The translations under genes and the position numbers were made by a program. A stretch of DNA of 49,849 bases. Source: Haloarchaeobius iranensis (lineage in GTDB: Archaea > Halobacteriota > Halobacteria > Halobacteriales > Natrialbaceae). The stretch is from positions 1 to 49,849 of the forward strand of contig NZ_FNIA01000023.1 in assembly GCF_900103505.1 (NCBI RefSeq), given 5' to 3'. Each line of letters begins with the position of its first letter. The first letter of the stretch is position 1. Shown here one piece after another: positions 26,904 to 35,638 of this stretch. The notes beneath the pieces were generated by a model. It had not been told where the DNA came from. It saw only the letters and a list, made by a program, of their open reading frames with translations, and did no database searches.

Positions 26904-27161
26904 TTACTCGGACACGAACTCGGCACCGCAGTCGCCACAGCGCGAGCCGTTCCCGGGGCGGGTCCGCTGGGCGAACACGGCGCCGCAGTCGTCACAGACC
27001 ATGAACAGGCGGTGTTCGGGGTCGACGCCGGCCTCGAACGACATCTCGACCCAGGCGTCGGGGTTGTCGGGGTCGAAGATGCGGACGCCATCGTCGGTCC
27101 GGCACCAGTCGTAGTCGGCGTCGCCCTCGGTCTGGACGGGGTCTGCGCCCTGATTTGCCAT
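26904..27161 (-). CDS. Small zinc-ribbon protein
   Basis: An 85-residue acidic protein from the ATG at 27161 (MANQGADPVQTEG). The C-terminal half carries CDDCGAVF and CGDCGAEF, a four-cysteine zinc ribbon; another Cys is in YDWCRTDDG. The middle DNPDAWVEMSFEAGVD looks like a small beta unit. No known function; similar ribbon proteins are frequent in haloarchaea. A TATA-like CTTATG at about 27185-27191 is 27 bp upstream. It is divergent from nurA. Confidence 0.75.
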   Translation of the reverse strand: MANQGADPVQTEGDADYDWCRTDDGVRIFDPDNPDAWVEMSFEAGVDPEHRLFMVCDDCGAVFAQRTRPGNGSRCGDCGAEFVSE

Positions 27162-27233
27162 CACGGCTAGCTCCGGCACCGCGAAACATAAGGCCGTTGA
27201 TAAATTTGAACACGGAACCGAGTTAACCGTCGG

Positions 27234-27239
27234 TTTTTA
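27234..27239 (+). promoter_or_regulatory. TATA box of nurA
   Basis: TTTTTA 28 bp before the ATG at 27265, inside GTCGGTTTTTACCGG. The spacing supports a leaderless or near-leaderless transcript and argues against the start at 27244. Confidence 0.5.
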
Positions 27240-27264
27240 CCGGTTGGGGGCGAACCCCGCTGGT

Positions 27265-28515
27265 ATGACGCTCGACCCGGTGCACTTCGACGGCATCGCG
27301 GAGCTGGCCCGCCGCATCCGGTACGACGTCGACGAGTCGGACCACCGGGCGTTCGCCGAGACCGTCTGGCACGAGTTCCTCGACCCGCTGGTCCACGACG
27401 GCCGGACGGTGCTCGAACCGCTCGACGGGGTGGCGAGACACTCGGCCCCGGTCGAGGACGTGGCGCTGACGGAGACGGCGTTCGACACCGTCCACGGGCT
27501 GGACTCGGGCACCATCAACCCGACCACGTTCACGAACGGGCTGGTGCTGGACATCGCCCAGGCCGCCATGTCCGCGACGCCGTCGGACCTCGACCTGCAC
27601 CGGGCGCGCACCCTCGTGATGACCGTCCACACGAACGACGCGACCGTCGACGTGGACGAGTCCGCCTGGTCGATGGGCGACGAGGGGTTCATCCGGTCGC
27701 AGATCCGCCACGCCCCGCACGTCAACCGGTTCGAGGAGGGCGTCGTCCACGCGCTGGCGCTCTACCTCGCCGAGTCGAGCCACGCGCTCACCCAGGCCGA
27801 GGTCGTCGACGACCTCCTCGTGCTCGACGGGCCGCTCTACCCGAAGGGGCTGCTGAAGTGGGCCGACCGCCACCCGGAGCTGGCGACGCTGCTCGCCGAG
27901 GAGGAGCAGCCACGAGAGGTCGTCGCGAACTACGTCGAACTCGTCGAGAGATTCGTCCAGCGCGACGTGCCGCTCGTCGGCTTCGTCAAGAACCCCGCCT
28001 CGAAGGTCGTCACGCAGGTCGTCCGGAAGTCCGGCGGGCAGGCCCCCTGGGTCGGCGACTCGGCGTTCTTCTCACGGGTGCTCGAACGACGCGACCCCGG
28101 CGAGTACGAGCGCGACACGGACCGGCTCACCTGCACGAACTGGTTCCGGTCGCGGGGTGGCGTCGACCGCCCGCTCTCGACCGACGGCGACGCCCTCGGC
28201 GTGGCGCGCGGACTCGACGCCAGCGAGTACGAGGTCACGTTCTGCATGGTGTACGACCCCCGGGAGGACATCGTCTACCGGCTCGAAGCCCCCCACGCGT
28301 TCACGAAGGACGCCGACCTGCGCGACGACCTGCGACTGTTCGCGATGCAGGAGGTCGCCGCCGAGTCCGGCCCGCCGCGGGCCGTCTCGAAGGCCGACGA
28401 GCTGGCGCGCATCAGCCGCGACGAGAAACGCGCGCTCCGCGAGACGCTGGAGGAGAGCTTCGACGCCCGGCGCGCGCGGAACTACGACGACCTTCGCTGG
28501 GGCGACAGCGGGTAG
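27265..28515 (+). CDS. nurA: DNA-end resection nuclease NurA
   Basis: A 416-residue NurA-domain protein, the 5'-3' nuclease that works with the HerA translocase in resecting DNA ends for recombination. Family motifs visible: the metal-binding Asp80 in HGLDSGTINPTTF, the central VLDGPLYPKGLLKW, and PLVGFVKNPASK. The family match is to haloarchaeal NurA; other archaeal NurAs are shorter at the N-terminus. herA lies 0.7 kb downstream on the same strand, separated by two small minus-strand genes. The ATG at 27265 is preferred to 27244 because of TATA spacing. Confidence 0.88.
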   Translation: MTLDPVHFDGIAELARRIRYDVDESDHRAFAETVWHEFLDPLVHDGRTVLEPLDGVARHSAPVEDVALTETAFDTVHGLDSGTINPTTFTNGLVLDIAQAAMSATPSDLDLHRARTLVMTVHTNDATVDVDESAWSMGDEGFIRSQIRHAPHVNRFEEGVVHALALYLAESSHALTQAEVVDDLLVLDGPLYPKGLLKWADRHPELATLLAEEEQPREVVANYVELVERFVQRDVPLVGFVKNPASKVVTQVVRKSGGQAPWVGDSAFFSRVLERRDPGEYERDTDRLTCTNWFRSRGGVDRPLSTDGDALGVARGLDASEYEVTFCMVYDPREDIVYRLEAPHAFTKDADLRDDLRLFAMQEVAAESGPPRAVSKADELARISRDEKRALRETLEESFDARRARNYDDLRWGDSG

Positions 28516-28533
28516 GTCCCGGGTCGGCCGTCG

Positions 28534-28869
28534 TCAGGCGGGCTCGGCCTTCGTCGTCGTCACCTCGACGTCGGCCGGGTCGACGCCGATGCGGGCGAAC
28601 TGCGTGCGGACGTGCTCCTCGGCCGCCGCGACGGCCTGGTCCTTCGTCTCGAAGCCGCGCGGCATCGGCGACTCGAAGGCGACGTTGACCGTCTCGCCGC
28701 CGACCTCCTGTGCGGTGCCGCCGCTCTCGACCGCGTAGAACTCGTCGCAGACCCAGACGTAGGGTGCGTCCTCGTCGGGCGCACCCTGGAACTGCGGGGC
28801 GTCCTCGCCGCGTTCGTAGATGGTCCCCGTCAGGTCGGTGCCGGCCGCGCTTCCGCGTACGAGCAACAT
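28534..28869 (-). CDS. Conserved haloarchaeal protein between nurA and herA
   Basis: A 111-residue protein, MLLVRGSAAGTDLTGTIYERG at the start, with YVWVCDEFYAVESGG and FESPMPRGFETKDQAVAAAEEHV further on. It has a compact alpha/beta pattern, no membrane segment and a single Cys. I recall a haloarchaea-restricted family of this shape but no function. Its place in the nurA-herA interval, on the opposite strand, hints at a conserved neighbourhood; whether it shares a role is unknown. Confidence 0.72.
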   Translation of the reverse strand: MLLVRGSAAGTDLTGTIYERGEDAPQFQGAPDEDAPYVWVCDEFYAVESGGTAQEVGGETVNVAFESPMPRGFETKDQAVAAAEEHVRTQFARIGVDPADVEVTTTKAEPA

Positions 28870-28927
28870 GACCCGCCGGTATGTTCCGGGGCCGGATAAG
28901 AGCGCGGGCTACAGTTCTCCCCGTCGG

Positions 28928-29131
28928 TCACGACTCCTCGGCCTCGTAGACGAACTGGTACTTCTCGGGACGGTGCAGCTTGCGGGCCGCCAGAAACGCG
29001 CCGGTGAGTGCGACACCCAGATTGAGACCGACGAGGAAGGTAATTGCGTTCGCGTCGTTGGCGAGGAACCAGCCGAGCACGACGAGTACGTAGCCAGCGT
29101 ACAGGAGGAGCTGTAACAGGGCCTTTCGCAT
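28928..29131 (-). CDS. Two-pass small membrane protein
   Basis: A 67-residue protein starting MRKALLQLLLYAGYVLVVLGW with a second hydrophobic stretch ITFLVGLNLGVALTGAFLAA, ending in a charged tail KLHRPEKYQFVYEAEES. Two transmembrane helices joined by a short acidic loop. It starts with the ATG at 29131; the longer open frame upstream is a shadow of herA. Function unknown. It is divergent from herA, 116 bp away. Confidence 0.68.
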   Translation of the reverse strand: MRKALLQLLLYAGYVLVVLGWFLANDANAITFLVGLNLGVALTGAFLAARKLHRPEKYQFVYEAEES

Positions 29132-29247
29132 CTTCGTGTCACGCTCGGCGTCGTAGGCGGAAAAAGGTAGGCCACCGGCGAACGGCCGCTGCAGACGACG
29201 CCACTGGATGGGAAACGGGTTTGACCCCTGACCACCTTGCCCCGGAC

Positions 29248-31080
29248 ATGACCGACCTCGGCGATTTCGGCGACTTCGACGGCGGCGACGACGGGGACGG
29301 GTCGTCGGCCGGCGCGAGCGGTGGCTCCGAAGCGGCAGCGGACGACGCTGGAGGCGACGAATCGGCCGCCCGCGAGGACGAGTTCGAACCGCTCGACGTC
29401 TCCCCACGGGGGAGCGACCGCGGCATCGGTACCATCGCGGTCTCCGAGGGCCTGCAGATCTGCGAGCGCGAGGAGGACACCCAGCTCCGGGCGTACGTGA
29501 CGACGGGTAACCGGCCGAGCGTCCGCATCGGCTCGTACCTGCTCGTCCCGTACCCCGACGGCGAACGCCTGTTCTGTCGCATCACCGGACTGGAGTACGC
29601 GCAGGCGTTCCACGCCGACGACGCGACCGAGATCCACGCCCGGCGGGCGATGCGCCGCGACGGTATCGACGAGGCCGACTACAAGTTCATGGCGACGCTG
29701 GAGCCGATGGCAGTGCTGTTCGAGCAGGACGGCGAGCTCACCCGGCGGATGGTCGACCGCGTCCCGAAGCCCGAGACCGTGGTCCGCGAGGCCGCCGACA
29801 CCTCCGAGATCAAGACCGGGTTGAAGATGCCCGAGGACGGCGTCTTCATCGGCCATCTCTCCGTCGGCGGCGAGACGGTGACGACGAACGCGGAGCCGCC
29901 GACCATCGACTACCGGCTGAAGGACGACTACGACTCGGGCGACCCGCTCGTCTTCCGGCACACGCTCGTCGCCGGCGGGACCGGCTCGGGGAAGACCCAC
30001 GGGGCGAAGAACATCCTCCGGCAGTACGTCGCCGACGAGCGCACGTACCCCATGGAGGACGGGCGCTCCGTGACGCCGGCGCTCGTGATGTTCGACCCGC
30101 AGGACGAGTACGCCCAGATGCACGACGACAACTCCGAGATGTCCGAGGCGTTCGCCCGCCGGCTCGAACGCGAGGGCATCGCCCACGGCGGTGTCCCGGA
30201 CACGACGGCGTTCGTCCCGAAGGTCGGACAGGCGACCTACGCGGCGGACCACCACCGCGCCGAGCAGGTCGAGTTCACCGTGCCCTTCTCGATGGTGCGC
30301 TCGCGCCCCTGGCTCGTCGCCAGCGCGGGGCTGAACGACAACCAGTACCCGGCGCTGAAGTACCTCCTCAAGCGCTTCTTCGACCAGCACGGCGACGAGG
30401 GGACGTACGAGGGGTTCCGCCGGTTCCTCGACGACCCCGCGCTGAAGGAGGAGCTCGACGAATCCGGGCGGGTCCACGAGGCGACCTTCGACGCCGTCAA
30501 GCGACGGACCTACGGCTTCGGCGACGTGTTCGACCGGGCCGCCCGGCCCATCACCGACCTCGTCCACGAGTTCGTCCGCCCCGGCGGCGTCTCGGTCGTC
30601 CCGACGTACCACGTCAACGACAGCCGGGCGACGACGACGGTCGTGCTCGCGCTCGCCAGCCTGCTCGTCGACGAGAAGCTCTCGAACGACCCGACCCACG
30701 ACCGCATCAAGGAGACGCCGCTCGTCCTGGGCATGGACGAGGCGCACAACTTCCTCACCGACGCCGACAACGTGCAGGCCCGGAAGGTCATCTCGAAGTT
30801 CACCGACGCCGCCAAGCAGGGCCGAAAGGAGCGGCTGGGGCTGTTCCTCATCACGCAGGACCCCCAGGACATCGCCGACCCGGTGTTCAAGCAGGTGAAC
30901 ACGAAGGTCGTGCTCAACCTCGGCGACGAGGACGCCATCAAGTCCGTCAACATCCCGCCGAACCTGGAGAGCAAGGTGCCGTACATGGAGAAGGGCCAGA
31001 TGGTCGTCTACTCGCCGGACAACTCCGAGCCGGTGGAGTGTATCGGGCTGTCGACGTGTGTGACCGAACACGGGCGGTAG
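29248..31080 (+). CDS. herA: HerA-type DNA translocase (HAS-barrel, FtsK-like ATPase)
   Basis: A 610-residue hexameric ATPase that pumps DNA for the NurA nuclease in double-strand-break repair. The N-terminal 45 residues are an acidic Gly/Asp/Ser extension. A HAS-barrel with GSYLLVPYPDGERLFCRITG follows. The ATPase domain shows Walker A VAGGTGSGKTHGAKN at about 240-254, Walker B VLGMDEAHNFL, and the sensor LFLITQDPQDI. The C-terminal strap is present, so the protein is complete. It starts at the ATG at 29248. Together with nurA this is the archaeal resection locus; Mre11 and Rad50 are not in the window. Confidence 0.9.
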   Translation: MTDLGDFGDFDGGDDGDGSSAGASGGSEAAADDAGGDESAAREDEFEPLDVSPRGSDRGIGTIAVSEGLQICEREEDTQLRAYVTTGNRPSVRIGSYLLVPYPDGERLFCRITGLEYAQAFHADDATEIHARRAMRRDGIDEADYKFMATLEPMAVLFEQDGELTRRMVDRVPKPETVVREAADTSEIKTGLKMPEDGVFIGHLSVGGETVTTNAEPPTIDYRLKDDYDSGDPLVFRHTLVAGGTGSGKTHGAKNILRQYVADERTYPMEDGRSVTPALVMFDPQDEYAQMHDDNSEMSEAFARRLEREGIAHGGVPDTTAFVPKVGQATYAADHHRAEQVEFTVPFSMVRSRPWLVASAGLNDNQYPALKYLLKRFFDQHGDEGTYEGFRRFLDDPALKEELDESGRVHEATFDAVKRRTYGFGDVFDRAARPITDLVHEFVRPGGVSVVPTYHVNDSRATTTVVLALASLLVDEKLSNDPTHDRIKETPLVLGMDEAHNFLTDADNVQARKVISKFTDAAKQGRKERLGLFLITQDPQDIADPVFKQVNTKVVLNLGDEDAIKSVNIPPNLESKVPYMEKGQMVVYSPDNSEPVECIGLSTCVTEHGR

Positions 31081-31122
31081 CTCGGTGGAAGCTTTACGTC
31101 GCGTGCCGTGGTATTCTCCCGC

Positions 31123-31551
31123 ATGTTGGAACGCGTCCTCGTTGCCTACGACGACTCCGAGCAGTCGACCGGGGCGCTCGAGTTCGCCCTGCGCGAGTTC
31201 GACGACGCGACCCTGCTGGTGCTGACCATCGTCGACCCCGGCGAGGCCAACACGAAGCGGCTGTTCTCGATGCCGACGTTCGCGAGCGAGTGGTACGAGG
31301 ACGCCCGCGAGGAGGCCCGGGACCGACTCGCGGAGGCGACCGAACTGGCGACCGCGGCGGGCGTCGACGTGGAGACGGACGTGGTCGTCGGCCGGCCCGC
31401 GAAGACGATCGTCGACTACGCGAACGAGCAGGACTGCGACCACATCGTCACCGGCAGCCACGGACGCTCGGGTGTCTCACGCATCGTGCTCGGGAGCGTC
31501 GCGGAGACGGTCGTCCGGCGGTCGCCGGTGCCCGTGACGGTCGTGCGGTAG
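31123..31551 (+). CDS. Universal stress protein, UspA family (second)
   Basis: A 142-residue Usp protein from the ATG at 31123 (MLERVLVAYDDSEQS). The nucleotide-binding loop is GSHGRSGVSRIVLGSVAETVVRRSPVPV, matching ATP-binding members. A TTTA box at 31093-31096 is 28 bp upstream, supporting this start over the ATG at 31108. It differs from the 21.7 kb copy by the longer LFSMPTFASEWYEDA loop. It ends 2 bp from the convergent KaiC-like gene. Confidence 0.9.
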   Translation: MLERVLVAYDDSEQSTGALEFALREFDDATLLVLTIVDPGEANTKRLFSMPTFASEWYEDAREEARDRLAEATELATAAGVDVETDVVVGRPAKTIVDYANEQDCDHIVTGSHGRSGVSRIVLGSVAETVVRRSPVPVTVVR

Positions 31552-31552
31552 C

Positions 31553-32854
31553 TCAGAAGATGTTCGCCTGCCGGTGGACCGAGATGCCATTGTCCGTTAT
31601 CTCGTAGGGCTTCGTCTCGCGGGAGTGGTTGGCGTCGCGGATCTTCTGGATCTCCACGGCGAGGCGGGTCTCCCTGAAATCGGACGGACGGACGTACTGG
31701 AGGATGAACACGGCGTCGGTGAGGTACTCGACGATGCCGTGGCGGGAGACGAACGGCGAGTCCTCGCTGGCCTCGCTCGTCAGCATCGTCGTGATGCCGG
31801 AGTCCTTCAGGCTCTGGGTGAAGTCGTACACCTCGGTGCGGCGCTTGGCGCGCGAGTCGTACATCATCTCCAGCAGCGAGACGGAGTCGAGCACGAGCCG
31901 GGTCGCCCCGAACTGCTCGATGAGGCGGGGCAGGTCAGACCGGATGGAGGCGAGGCTGTTCGCCATCTCGATGGGGTCGATGTCGACGACCGCGAGCCGG
32001 TCGTCCTCGACGTACTCGTCGAACGGCATCCCCTTCTCGACCGCGGAGTTGACGACGCGCTCGCTGCTCTCCTCGAGCGTGATGAAGATGGCCCGCTCGC
32101 CGTTCTCCAGGGCCTCGTTCAGGAACTGCAGCCCGAAGGTCGTCTTCCCGGTCCCGGCCGAGCCGATGGTGACCATCAGCGAGCGCTCGGGCACGCCGCC
32201 CTGTATCATCTCGTCGAGGCCCTTGATGCCGAGGTCGATGCGCGGCATGTCCGACTCGAACTCGTCGTCGTCGAAGCTGGTGCCGCCCAGGCCGCCCCCA
32301 CCGCCCATACCGAACTGGCCGCCGCCGTCCCCCATGTCGAACTCGCCGGGGTCGAAGTCGCCGACGTTGCCGTCCATCTCACCGATGTCCGCGTCCATTC
32401 CGCCGCCCATCCCGCTGCCGCCCATCCCGCTGCCGCCCATCCCGTCATCGGGGTCGCCCGCGCTGTCGGGCAGCTGGATGTCGCCCATCGCCGCGCCGAA
32501 GTCGTCGTCGAACAGCCCACCGCCGTCGGTGCCGTCGTCGCCATCGTCGCTGCGGGTCGGGTCGTCCGGTTCGGGGTCGTCGTCGCTGTCGTCGCTGTCG
32601 TTGCCGGTCGCGTCGTCCGGTTCGGGGTCGGCGACCTCGGCGGTTTCGAGGGCCTCCCAGGCGTCTGTCGCCGTGGGGTCGTCGGGCGTGTCCGCCGGGG
32701 CCGAGCCATCCTCGGCCGTCGCCGCTTCCTGCTCGTCGGTGTCCCCGTTGTCGGGCTCGTCGGCGTGCGCGTCGTCGGTGTCGTCGCTGGGCTGCTGCCC
32801 GCGGCGCTCCTGGACGGCCCGCTCGAACCAGTCCAGTTCGTCGTCGTCACTCAT
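31553..32854 (-). CDS. KaiC/RAD55-like RecA-superfamily ATPase with acidic Gly/Met-rich N-terminus
   Basis: A 433-residue protein starting MSDDDELDWFERAVQERRG. Residues about 20-200 are disordered, rich in Asp, Gly and Pro, with GMGGSGMGGSGMGGGMDAD repeats. A single KaiC-like domain follows: Walker A GSAGTGKTT (231-239), the catalytic pair in FITLEESSERV and Walker B TRLVLDSVSLLEM. Single-domain KaiC relatives in archaea act as signalling or scaffold ATPases; no KaiB or partner kinase is nearby. Its ATG overlaps the stop of a small upstream ORF by 4 nt (ATGA), so translation may be coupled. Confidence 0.85.
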   Translation of the reverse strand: MSDDDELDWFERAVQERRGQQPSDDTDDAHADEPDNGDTDEQEAATAEDGSAPADTPDDPTATDAWEALETAEVADPEPDDATGNDSDDSDDDPEPDDPTRSDDGDDGTDGGGLFDDDFGAAMGDIQLPDSAGDPDDGMGGSGMGGSGMGGGMDADIGEMDGNVGDFDPGEFDMGDGGGQFGMGGGGGLGGTSFDDDEFESDMPRIDLGIKGLDEMIQGGVPERSLMVTIGSAGTGKTTFGLQFLNEALENGERAIFITLEESSERVVNSAVEKGMPFDEYVEDDRLAVVDIDPIEMANSLASIRSDLPRLIEQFGATRLVLDSVSLLEMMYDSRAKRRTEVYDFTQSLKDSGITTMLTSEASEDSPFVSRHGIVEYLTDAVFILQYVRPSDFRETRLAVEIQKIRDANHSRETKPYEITDNGISVHRQANIF

Positions 32855-32943
32855 GCCACGCCAGCTCCGTTTTGACAGTCGGTCCGGCACGCCGTCGTGG
32901 GGTCCGGGGCGATGCCGGCGACCTGGTCGTCGAGGGGGAACAT
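32851..32943 (-). CDS. Small ORF translationally coupled to the KaiC-like gene
   Basis: A 30-codon ORF starting MFPLDDQVAGIAPDPTTACR and containing two Cys (TACRTDCQ), whose TGA overlaps the ATG of the KaiC-like gene. Its codons almost all end in G or C, the coding pattern of this chromosome. A GTG at 32970 would give 39 residues. The only TATA box (AATTTATATG, minus strand, 33011-33020) lies so far upstream that this ORF would be first on the transcript. It could be a leader peptide or a real small protein; function unknown. Confidence 0.5.
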   Translation of the reverse strand: MFPLDDQVAGIAPDPTTACRTDCQNGAGVA

Positions 32944-33010
32944 CTGGGTGTGACCCCGGCCGGTCGGCACGCTGCCGCCGGACGGTTCGTACAGCCGATG
33001 TAAAGCCCTA

Positions 33011-33020
33011 CATATAAATT
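33011..33020 (-). promoter_or_regulatory. TATA box for the small ORF and KaiC-like gene
   Basis: AATTTATATG on the minus strand; transcription should start near 32990, giving a leader of more than 100 nt to the KaiC-like ATG, unlike the leaderless genes around it. Confidence 0.5.
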
Positions 33021-33042
33021 AACCTTGTTGCCATCCGGAGGG

Positions 33043-33048
33043 TTTTAT
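33043..33048 (+). promoter_or_regulatory. TATA box of the NAD kinase gene
   Basis: TTTTAT 27 bp upstream of the ATG at 33073, within GGGTTTTATCCC. It supports a leaderless transcript and the chosen start rather than the ATG-less upstream frame from 33025. Confidence 0.55.
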
Positions 33049-33072
33049 CCCTCGACCGCGCTACCGTCGAGT

Positions 33073-33897
33073 ATGAAGGTCGGCCTGGTCGCACAGAAGG
33101 AGAACGCTCGTGCCGCCAGCCTGGCGGGGCGCCTCCGCGAGATGCTCCACGGGCAGGACGTGACGGTCGTCGTCGACACCGCCACCGCGACGGCGCTCGA
33201 CGTCCCCGGCGTGGACCCGTCGGCGATGGACGACGCCGACCTGGCGGTGAGCATCGGCGGCGACGGGACGTTCCTCTTCACCGCTCGCGGCGTCGGCACG
33301 GTCCCCATCGTCGGCGTCAACCTCGGCGAGGTCGGGTTCCTGAACGCCGTCTCCCCCGAGGACGCCGTCGACGTGGTCCGCGAGGAGGTCGACCGATTCG
33401 AGTCGACCGGCGCGGTCCGAACCCGCGAGATGAGCCGGCTCCGTGCTCGCGGGGACGGCTGGGACCTCGACCCGGCGGTCAACGAGATCGTCGTGCAGGG
33501 CCCCCAGCGCGGCCACGGCAACGGCGGCGAGTTCGAGGTGCGCGTCGACGGCGAGCTGTACAGCGGCTCCGCGGCCGACGGCGTGCTCGTCGCCACGCCC
33601 GCCGGCAGCACCGCCTACAACATGAGCGAGGGCGGGCCGCTCGTCCGCCCGGAGGTCGACGCCGTCGTCGTCACGGAGATGTGTGCGGGCGAGCCGATGC
33701 CGTCGCTCGTCTCCGCCGCCGACAGCACCGTCACCGTGCGTATCGACGACGCCGAGATGGGCTACGTCATCAGCGACGGCCGCGCCCAGCAGGAGCTCGA
33801 GCCACCGACGACGGTCACCGTCGAACGCGCCAGCGAGCCGGTCCGGCTGGCCGGGCCGCCAAGCGAGTTCTTCAAAGCGCTCAACAAGCTCGACTGA
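33073..33897 (+). CDS. nadK: NAD kinase
   Basis: A 274-residue ATP- or polyphosphate-dependent NAD kinase making NADP. The signature GGDGT is in [14 protein letters not shown] (about residues 61-66), NLGEVGFLN follows, and the NAD-binding NE motif is in [11 protein letters not shown]; the Gly-rich [22 protein letters not shown] is the second family hallmark. Complete. It probably serves the NADP-dependent enzymes of the cell. mptA follows 67 bp later on the same strand. Confidence 0.95.
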   Translation: MKVGLVAQKENARAASLAGRLREMLHGQDVTVVVDTATATALDVPGVDPSAMDDADLAVSIGGDGTFLFTARGVGTVPIVGVNLGEVGFLNAVSPEDAVDVVREEVDRFESTGAVRTREMSRLRARGDGWDLDPAVNEIVVQGPQRGHGNGGEFEVRVDGELYSGSAADGVLVATPAGSTAYNMSEGGPLVRPEVDAVVVTEMCAGEPMPSLVSAADSTVTVRIDDAEMGYVISDGRAQQELEPPTTVTVERASEPVRLAGPPSEFFKALNKLD

Positions 33898-33964
33898 GCC
33901 GGAGTACGGGCAAACCCCCCGACTTTCGAAAGCACTAATCAACTCACGACCCTACCCGGGGGCA

Positions 33965-34897
33965 ATGAGTGAACAACTCCCCGACGTGCAGGCGTCGAGC
34001 CCCGACGTGACCGTCGGGCTGAGTCAGGTCGGCGTGACGGGCGTCGAGAAGCTCGTCAAGCTGGCCCGCCCGGACAAGCGCCCCATCGTGCTGACCGCCG
34101 AGTTCGAGGTGTTCGTGGACCTCCCGTCGTGGCGCAAGGGCGCGGATATGTCCCGGAACATGGAGGTCATCGACGAGACGCTGGAGGCCGCCACCCGCGA
34201 GGAGGCCTACCGCGTCGAGGACGTCTGTGGCGACGCCGCCGAGCGCCTGCTCGCCAAGCACGACTACACGACCAAGGCCGAGGTCCGGATGGAGGCCGAG
34301 CTGATGACCCGGGAGAAGACCCCGGAGTCGGACAAGGAGACCCAGTCGACTATCGACGTCATCGCCTCCGCGACCGCGACCGAGGAGGGAACCCGCGAGG
34401 AGATCGGCGCCCGCGTCGTCGGGATGACCGTCTGTCCCTGCTCGCAAGGGATGTCCGCGGCGCGCGCGCGGCGCGTGCTCGACGACCTCGGCGTCGACGA
34501 CGACACCGCCGAGGCGTTCCTCGACGAGGTGCCCCAGCCGGGCCACTCCCAGCGCGGCCACGCCACGCTGACCGTCGAGAGCGAGGACGCCCCCGAGGTC
34601 GACCTGATGAACCTCGTCGACGTCGCCCGCGACTCGATGTCCGCCCGCATCTACAACCTCGCGAAGCGCCCCGACGAGGACCACATGACCTACCACTCCC
34701 ACGCCAACGCGAAGTTCGTCGAGGACTGCGTGCGCTCGATGGCCGAGGACGTGGTGACGGAGTTCCCCGACCTCCCCGACACCGCCGTGGTGACGATGAA
34801 GCAGTCGAACGACGAGTCCATCCACCAGCACAACGCCCACGCCGAGCGCATCGTCGACATGGCGACGCTGCGCGACGAAGTGGACGGGACGCACTGA
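33965..34897 (+). CDS. mptA: GTP cyclohydrolase MptA (type IB, FolE2-like)
   Basis: A 310-residue Fe(II)-dependent GTP cyclohydrolase that starts pterin (folate or methanopterin-type) synthesis in archaea. Diagnostic features: [16 protein letters not shown] at the N-terminus, the metal-binding Cys in [15 protein letters not shown] and the histidine-rich end of the fold, [11 protein letters not shown], with [12 protein letters not shown] between. Length is normal. It follows the NAD kinase gene on the same strand, possibly with its own promoter near GCACTAATC at about 33930. Confidence 0.93.
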   Translation: MSEQLPDVQASSPDVTVGLSQVGVTGVEKLVKLARPDKRPIVLTAEFEVFVDLPSWRKGADMSRNMEVIDETLEAATREEAYRVEDVCGDAAERLLAKHDYTTKAEVRMEAELMTREKTPESDKETQSTIDVIASATATEEGTREEIGARVVGMTVCPCSQGMSAARARRVLDDLGVDDDTAEAFLDEVPQPGHSQRGHATLTVESEDAPEVDLMNLVDVARDSMSARIYNLAKRPDEDHMTYHSHANAKFVEDCVRSMAEDVVTEFPDLPDTAVVTMKQSNDESIHQHNAHAERIVDMATLRDEVDGTH

Positions 34898-34903
34898 GGT
34901 CCG

Positions 34904-35638
34904 TCACGCGGGGCTCGCGCTTCTGGCGAACGCCCATCCTGCCACGACGCCGACCCCGAGCAGGTACACCAGCCCCCAGCCGATGCTCTCGACGGGCAGG
35001 TCGCCCGCGAACGCCGCCGCGACGACCAGCTCGCCGGCGTAGTGGCCGGGGAGCAGGGCGGGGAGCTCGCCGGCCGAATCCGTCATGGGATTCTGGAAGA
35101 GGAACACGTCGAGCGTCGGCCCGAACAGCATGACGTACACGCCCGCGAGCCTGTCGAGGACGACACCGACGGCGACGCCGACCGCGCCGTAGGTCGCGCC
35201 GGCGAGCAGGACGCCGAGGGCGAAGCCGACGAGGTGGCCGGGCGAGACGAACACCAGCGCGACCGCCACCGTGACGACGGTCTCGACGATGGCGACAACG
35301 GCGAGCACGCCGAAGCGGGCGAGGACGACCGAGCGAACGTCGTAGCCGGCGATGACGAGCCGCGAGTCGGCGTCGGCGGTCGCCCGGAGGACGAACAGCC
35401 CGGTGATGCCGACGACGAGCGCGGTGACGATGGGGGCGACGAGCACGACGACGGCGTCGGCGGTGGCGTGGGTCGCGGTGCCGCCGCCGGGCAGGTGCAC
35501 CGGGACGGGCGTCGACGGTGCGACGCCGGCGAACACGGCGACGAAGTACACCGGGAGGAACGCAAAGAGCGCCAGCAGGACCGGGGTCCGGGCGTACTCG
35601 CGGAGGCCGAGGCGCAGCGCGGTCGCGGTGTGGCTCAC
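34904..35638 (-). CDS. ABC-2 type permease (distal subunit)
   Basis: A 244-residue six-pass membrane protein from a GTG at 35638 (reads SHTATALRLGLREYARTP after the start). Segments include LLALFAFLPVYFVAVFAGVA, AVVVLVAPIVTALVVGITGLFVL and YGAVGVAVGVVLDRLAGVYV, the ABC-2 exporter pattern. Its start overlaps the stop of the second permease gene by 4 nt. With the permease and ATPase genes upstream it forms a complete exporter; the substrate is unknown. The open frame reaches 35797, but that extension is Arg-rich and not used. Confidence 0.8.
   Translation of the reverse strand: MSHTATALRLGLREYARTPVLLALFAFLPVYFVAVFAGVAPSTPVPVHLPGGGTATHATADAVVVLVAPIVTALVVGITGLFVLRATADADSRLVIAGYDVRSVVLARFGVLAVVAIVETVVTVAVALVFVSPGHLVGFALGVLLAGATYGAVGVAVGVVLDRLAGVYVMLFGPTLDVFLFQNPMTDSAGELPALLPGHYAGELVVAAAFAGDLPVESIGWGLVYLLGVGVVAGWAFARSASPA

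Noticed and set aside
28909-31461. 850-residue open frame on the minus strand
   Set aside because: Antisense to herA and uspA, whose motifs are clear; long open shadows are expected in GC-rich DNA and the product has no recognisable domain.
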